From Panax quinquefolius (lineage: Eukaryota > Streptophyta > Magnoliopsida > Apiales > Araliaceae), in assembly GCA_020205615.1 (NCBI GenBank), contig CM035163.1:49632920-49696919 (forward strand): a stretch of 64,000 bases of DNA, written 5' to 3'. Below, in pieces: positions 57,913-64,000 of this stretch (the stretch's first letter is position 1; each line of letters begins with the position of its first letter). Position numbers and translations under genes: made by a program. A model generated the notes under the pieces. It did not search any database. It was not told the DNA's origin and saw nothing but the letters and a program-made list of their open reading frames with translations.

Positions 57913-59373
57913 CATGATTATATGGAAAGTCCTTAAAAGAATATATGTACAAGGACTTAGTGATAGATCAAATTTTTTAGGTTGATCTCAGCTTTTAAGT
58001 GTTCATCATTCCATAAATGAATGTATAGATAAAGAGATCAAAGATGTTAGGTTAATCCATGACTTGAAAAGTATAGATAGGCTTCAACAAGAATCATAGT
58101 TTATCAAGCTGATCAACAGATTGAAAAAGCTAAGGCAGGATCGTAGAGCTTAACAGATCGTACTGTATCTGCCTTAAAGGACCTGTTCAGAAATTCTAGA
58201 GTGGTCCAGACGTTTTCCGAAGCTAACTCAGAGATCGTAGTGTTCTCTCGGAAATGTTGAGTCTGCAAGATGGGCAAGTGATGATCGTTGTGTTAAAAGA
58301 TCGTAGTGTGCAAATCCTTGCGAGAAATCGTAGTGTTCGCTTAAGTGCAAGCACTAATATGACAAGACTCTACGATATGGATAGTAGAGTGTCATCTGCC
58401 TTGTTTCAGAAGCATCGAGCCCTAACTTTTGTTTGAAGATAAATTCCAACAAATGAGGAATGGGTTTTGAACGTTAAAGCATTCACCGGATCCCAATCTG
58501 ACAAAAGATATCCTTAGTATTGATCAAAAGGCGTATTCAAGAAGCTAAGAAAAGGTCCATTGGGTAGAGGAAAACACCTTTTCAGGTGCTAGGTGAGAAA
58601 GCAGTCTGCCGTGTCAGTGGGCGAATGCAATTAGGAGAAGATGTGCAAAAATGTTTCCATCAAGGTTCAGAAATGTCAAACGTATTTAATGCTTTATCAG
58701 ATGATTTCAACGGATAGATTTCAAAGATCTCATATATCTGAGAATCTGAGACACATGAGAGAAATAAGCAAGCATTGATCAAAAATGCATAAGAACACTC
58801 AACGCTTAACTCTACGATGCGAGAAAAAGGAAAGCTTTCTTAGCTACTCGGTTCTCTCGAACAAGTGTTTAATAGCAACCGAGTAGCATCAATCACGATC
58901 TAAACAACATTCAATCAATCAAGTAAGAGTTCCGTGTCAGAAGGACTTGAAGAGTTCTAAGTGAAGCTGTGAGGAACCAAGTCTGCTTTGGACTTGAAGA
59001 GTTCAAGAGTGAACTAAGAAGTACCAGGCTGGCAGTCAGAGGAATCTGTGAGATTCAAGAAGTGTATGAGACATCCTTAGTGGATTTCCTACTCGAGGAG
59101 TAGAAGAGTGGATTAGGAGCTTTAAGTGCTCGAACCACTTAAAGCTAACGTCATGTTCATTATAAGCTCGCTATAAGCGATATAACTACAATACATTATA
59201 ACTATCATAACTCGCCTCATTCTCATTAACACAAGATATCTAACAAAAGGTTTATCAAATACTCATTACTTGCGTGCATTGATTACCATCAACCTAAATA
59301 GGTTAAAAGAAAAAGTTTTAATTATCTATTCAACCCCCCTTCTAGATATCTATCGTGCCTCCGGGAACTAACA
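57913..59373 (+). mobile_element. copia LTR right part, second copy
   Basis: Colinear with 42322-43780, ending ggaactaaca before TGGTATCAGAGC (59376-59387). The hairpin block (about 58935-59150) is present, with scattered errors at CTG sites. Confidence 0.85.
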
Positions 59374-59426
59374 ATTGGTATCAGAGCAGGTTCTATAATA
59401 CAGCCTACAAAGCTTGAGTAGATCCA

Positions 59427-60097
59427 ATGGCACACTTACTAAATGAATCAAAGACTGGAGGAGGTAGCAAGCCACCTATGTGCAACAAAGATAAATGTGT
59501 TAACTGGAAGGTTTGGATGCAAGCTTACATGGATTCAATAGATGAAGATCTATTTGAAATTGTTCATAATGGGCCCTATGTTCCTACAAAGCTTGCACCA
59601 ACTACAGATGACCCAGACAGAGTATAGATTAAGGTCAAAGGGGAATGGATAGAGAACGAGAAGAGAACTATCCAACTTGACAAAAAGTCCAAGAATATCT
59701 TATTTCAATCATTAGAAGATGATCTATTTGAAAACGTGGTCAACTGCAAAATAGCAAAGGAGGTTTGGGAAGCACTACTCATTATGCATGAAGGAACAGA
59801 AGAAGTCAGAGAAAACAAACAATCTCTCTTGACTCAATAATATGAGATGTTTGCCCATGTTCAAGGAGAGAACGTCACTGTTACATACGAGAGATTCAAT
59901 AGTCTGCTCCACTCTCTACGAGCCTATGGAAAGATATATCCAAACAAAGATCTGATCATAAAGTTCATGAGAGCTTTACCAAGCAAGTGGGATGCGAAAC
60001 CAACGCCATTAGAGAATCAAAGAATCTACATGAAATGATTATTCAGCGGTTATATGGCAAACCTCCTCGCATCACGAACTAGAGTGACACAATAATG
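59427..60097 (+). pseudogene. Ty1/copia gag, second copy
   Basis: ATG at 59427 opens a 66-codon frame (MAHLLNESKTGGGS, VNWKVWMQAYMDS) that stops at the TAG near 59625. The second half (59847-60038) matches the first copy but shifts frame near 59995 and 60070. The shared TAG and TAA stops show both copies derive from the same inactive gag. Confidence 0.85.
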
Positions 60098-61073
60098 ATA
60101 CCTAGCAAGATTTAAACACTTAATTGAATTTGAATATTACATAAGTCAAAAAAGTTAACACAATCTAATTTAACATTGTGTGCTAACTAATAGGAAAGAT
60201 TATGAGATGTGGAGTAGAGTTTACATTAAAATTACTATATGTAGTTATGTGACTAATAATTGATGTATATGATTATATAATTGTATAGGAACACGTGAAG
60301 TGCGAGATAAGCGTAAGTTGTTAAAGCGTTTATTAGTAAACAACGATCAAGGCAAGTCTTTCGGTTCCTATTTGATATGTGAGCTTGATGATTAAGCATT
60401 TTAAATATTTGTTGCAAAGAGTATGAGGTGTATATATATGTTGAATGTATGAAATGTTAAAGTCAATTTATGACTACGTTGTTTGACTAAAGCATCTTGA
60501 TTGAGTAAAGGAACTCAATCTTTATAATTATATATGGATTGTAGCATGTATGTTATTATAGTCCGATGTTCATGATATATATGTTGAGCATGTTATTATG
60601 TGCTACGTGATGCATGAAAACTGTTAGATTTTACTGGGCTGTCGAGCTCAACCTTGCAAATAACCACTTTTGCAGGTTAAAGATTTAAGGTAAGGATATG
60701 TGCTATATGAAATATAGAGACCCATATTCACGAAGATTGCTTATGTTTTATGGGAAATGTATTTAATATTTTGAATGTAACATGTTGTTGAATTGTAAGT
60801 TGAGTTATCCAATGTATATGGATACCTATTTATGATGTAAGACTTTGTATAGTTATTTTATTGTAACGATTCACGATATAAATTTGAATTGAAGAGATGT
60901 AATGTAAAGGTTGCAAATTAGGGCAATAAAGAAGGAAATGTATAAAAGTTTTAATTATTCCGCAAATTTCAATGGTTGTATTACCGTTTAATGATATAAA
61001 ATTAGAGGTTGATTGTATTATTAATGACTGAAGTCGAGAATTAAATTTTATGAATTTTGGGGTCATTCTGAGT
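60098..61073 (+). mobile_element. 5'-truncated gypsy-type LTR, second copy
   Basis: Colinear with 44504-45480, including the TTTTGCAG and GTAAGG motifs near 60668-60695. It ends beside the primer site at 61074. Confidence 0.6.
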
Positions 61074-63723
61074 TGGTATCAAAGTCATGAGGTTATAAAC
61101 CTTAGGTAGAGATACAAGTAGGCTATAACCTTAGAGAAGGAAGATGAAGATAATGAAAGAATAAGCTCAATTAGAGTTTGAATAATAAGAAGTAATTTAA
61201 GAAATTTATAAAGGAGGGATTAAAGCATGCGTAAAAGGATTCAAAGAAGAATCTCGCAGAGTTATAAGGAATATGAATGTGGGGTTACCCAACTCCAATA
61301 ATAAGATTGTAAGGTGATAATATATAGACAATGTCTATAAGAAGAGAGTGATAAAGAAGTTAAGAATCAAAACTTATATTTATGTATGGTACAATCGTAC
61401 TCTTTAATAGTTGATGTATGGTATCTGGGCTAAACGATTCTTTCATAGAGCGGAGGTATATACGAACTAGCAACTCAGAACCTAGTTTGTTGGTTGTTTG
61501 TGGGAAACCACTCAGCGTACCATATTGAAATTGTTAGAGACTCGATGTGTACCAAGTATAGAAATACATATGTATGATGAAAATATAGAACTTAAATGAA
61601 ATGTTGAGCAATATAAATGAAGTTAAAAATTCTTAAAAGAAGAATTGTTATATAAACAAGGGAATTCAAAGAAGAATCTTGAAGATAATAAATGGCAATA
61701 GCCAATATAAAGAATAATGTTGTAAGTGATGAAAAAGGGAAAGAAAGAGGATCGTAAAACAAAACGATCACGAGTTAAGAAAAGACTATTAAGGGAGATG
61801 ATTCTAGAATAAAATCACGACGTGATTTGTTTAAGTTATAAAAAAAAAGATGGTCTGTAATGTTTGAATAATTATAGCTTGATGCTATGAAGATGATGTA
61901 CTATGAAATAGTACGAGATAACTCACGAGAAGTTATAGATGATGTTATACGAGGAATTTGTATCGAGCAAAGAGCAAGTTAAGAGTAAGATAGAGTTAGG
62001 TGGGATTTCAATTGAGGACTCATGTGATGGCTGAGTTGTACAAATCTTTGTATGGGCGAGGGTTTTGTGCTTGCACTTAGTTTATCACATTGATAATCAT
62101 TGGAATGTTGGTGTCGCGCTATCAATGTATGTGTGGTGAAAAGGTGATTCCTTTCTCATGTGTATATTTGATAGTTAGAAACTATTAAGATTAGTAAGAT
62201 ATTATTAGGATTAGGTGCGGTTCTTAAAACTAATGCATATGGTAAGTTAAGTTGACTCATAATAATATGGTATGTTTTGAACCCCTCGGCGAATGGACGC
62301 CTATGGTCTGACTAGGATAAGTTCATAAACTCATATTATTGTGGCAAGTTCCTGAACTTCTAATGTTCGATAAGTTTGATGAACTATATTGGGTAGGAAA
62401 TGGTTATAGTATAGAGAGCATTGATGAAGTTGAAGATTGATAAAATGGTTAAGTAATGAAGTAATGGAGTAATGATTGAAGTTGATGGATACCTGGATAT
62501 TCTAAATCTACTAGCTATGCTAGACTTTCAAAATTTACTGACTTCGTGCTGATGGTTATACTTTTGATTTTTGGAAAAAAAAATGTGTTGGGTCACACTA
62601 GTGAACCAAAGAATTTTTAAAAACATTGTTATTGTTTGTATGTCTATGCTAATTGCTTCGGCTAGACAAAAATGATTTAAAATATATCAAAATGTATTTT
62701 TATATATATTATTAATGCATCCTGTAACCTGGTGGTGAGATGATAAAAATGATGGAGTCATTAATGCAGTATTACTTAGTGTTGGATGTGATCTAAGGAT
62801 CGTCAGCCCACTATGGTATGATGTAGTATGATAAAATCACCAAATGACGGAATCCTCAAATGGACTGTAAATACAGTGCGGTATCATGGTGTCATAAAAA
62901 GATATTTGAGATTTCTTTAAGATATGAGAATATATATATATATATATATGTATATGTATATTTCGATTGATGTCTAAATTATTGTAGAAGTCTATGCTAT
63001 TTGATTCAGCTAGATGAATATTGAAAGATGTTCATGACATTCAAGCGTTTATTGAAAAGTTATGCCAAACCAAATTGTTTTGGTGAGGATTCAGATGTTG
63101 AAAAGTTGAGGTGAACAACCCTATAAGGAGACACGTTTTTGGGGACAATGGTTTCGAGCGTAATGTATATAGTCGTTACAAAACACTACGTTGCGGCCCA
63201 ACGTAGTGGTACAATAGGCTGGCCACCTAGTGTACATGTGGAAGGTGTTTTCAGTCTTTGTGATTGATAAACACTCTGGTTTGCAGTGTGAAGGATTGAG
63301 TTGAAGCACTAGTAAACCAAGAATAGAGTTCACGGTCTTGTGACCCCTCAGCATGATTTGGAATCTTTGAAATTTCTGTTATTCATATCGCTTCCCAATT
63401 ATTGAGCAATTATGGAAGATTCTTATTATTCTAAAAGGTGAAAGTGTAAAGGATGAGAAAATTAAGCAAAACATAATAATTTCAAGAAAGAATGTGAAAC
63501 TCTTAAAAGAGGAAGAGGTGAGGAATATGATGATCTTAGAAAGATCATTAGAGAAAGAATTTGGTTGCAGAACCTAATGAATAAATAAATATCAGCAAAA
63601 AATCTATTTTGATAAATGGAATGAATGAATAAAGTAATAACGTAAAAACTATTTTGATAGATTGAATGAATTAAGAGTAATAAATAAAATTTCGAGGACG
63701 AAATTCTTAGAAGAATGGGTGAA
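61074..63723 (+). mobile_element. Decayed gypsy interior with intact 3' end
   Basis: It begins with TGGTATCAAAG (61074) and ends with the conserved AATTTCGAGGACGAAATTC (near 63689) and a short purine stretch (63709-63723) before an LTR start. The 2.65 kb between has no long frame, so this is either a nonautonomous element or a heavily decayed one. From 63479 on it is unique in the window. An (AT)n run is at about 62931-62950. Confidence 0.65.
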
Positions 63724-64000
63724 TGTAATATCCCGAGTGTTCATGATAACGATCCTTAGAGAAGGAAATGAATGGGTTAAAGAATATGTAATACTCAAAT
63801 ATAATTGAGTCTATGTAAAGGTTATGAAATAAAACTTACAAGAATTTATTATGAAGAATGGTGGGAGTAGGAAATATAAAACCTATATTAAGGTAATGTG
63901 TTGAAGTTATTCAACGAAGAGATTTGGTAAGAAACCTGAGGAAGGTGGGGTTTCGGTGATTCCAAGGACGGAATCCTTATAAGGTGGAAAGAATGTAACA
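63724..64000 (+). mobile_element. 3' LTR start, cut by the window edge
   Basis: TGTAATATCCCGAG follows the polypurine-like stretch. The start resembles the LTRs at 4115 (minus) and 5949. The LTR continues beyond the window. Confidence 0.7.

Noticed and set aside
32354..63478. True biological tandem duplication of 15.5 kb
   Set aside because: Not excluded, but both copies terminate exactly at a 100-N placeholder gap, which a contig overlap explains more simply.
1..64000. Host gene, rRNA, telomere repeat or centromere satellite
   Set aside because: I looked for exon-like conserved frames, rRNA blocks, TTTAGGG runs and 150-180 bp satellites and saw none.

Overview
This window is plant heterochromatin: about 64 kb of nested LTR retrotransposons with no host gene, tRNA, rRNA or CRISPR array that I could support. 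A plant host, probably a flowering plant, is inferred from long-LTR Ty3/gypsy chromoviruses (gag, protease, RT, RNase H, integrase and an integrase-terminal chromodomain, Tekay/Del-like), initiator-tRNA-Met primer sites, a Ty1/copia element with a UBN2-type gag, an Athila-like LTR and Tat/Ogre-like debris. The sequence is AT-rich and every coding region is broken or partial, except a gag-like frame cut by the window edge.

Layout. 1-4115: 5' end of a minus-strand gypsy element (3.35-kb LTR, PBS, gag-like start). 4116-5196: a copia LTR fragment. 5197-20991: a plus-strand chromovirus whose pol is split by three insertions: a ~4-kb solo LTR (5949-12598, TSD ATGAT) that itself holds a solo LTR (6735-9408, TSD TTATG), another solo LTR (13180-15680, TSD ATAAA), and an Athila-like solo LTR (16273-17707). 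Its 3' LTR is 18871-20991. 20992-22845: gag-protease-RT of an older minus-strand chromovirus. 22846-32297: Tat/Ogre-like noncoding DNA holding a solo LTR (23080-25859, TSD GTTAG) and an internally deleted element (26034-31552). 32298-44503: a copia LTR and broken gag, with a complete minus-strand chromovirus inserted in the LTR (32348-42321, TSD CATGA). 44504-47879: decayed gypsy-derived DNA. 47880-47979: a gap of exactly 100 N. 47980-63478 repeats 32354-47879 in the same order, and 63479-64000 extends it into a 3' LTR.

The repeated 15.5 kb ends at the gap on one side and begins at it on the other. This is the pattern expected when two overlapping contigs were joined without merging, so I read it as a probable false duplication. 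Both copies carry many small differences, often at CAG/CTG/CCG/CG sites.

The most interesting biology is in the LTRs. In the long-LTR gypsy families where a TATA box survives, a 5' splice-site consensus (mostly AG|GTAAGG) follows it by tens to about 190 nt, and tandem stem-loop arrays lie downstream, still inside the LTR. Stems change in a pairing-preserving way in several arrays. The copia LTR has eight consecutive perfect or near-perfect hairpins in 212 nt, and a second diverged copy differs almost only in loops and spacers. I propose, as inference, a structured and possibly alternatively spliced LTR leader.
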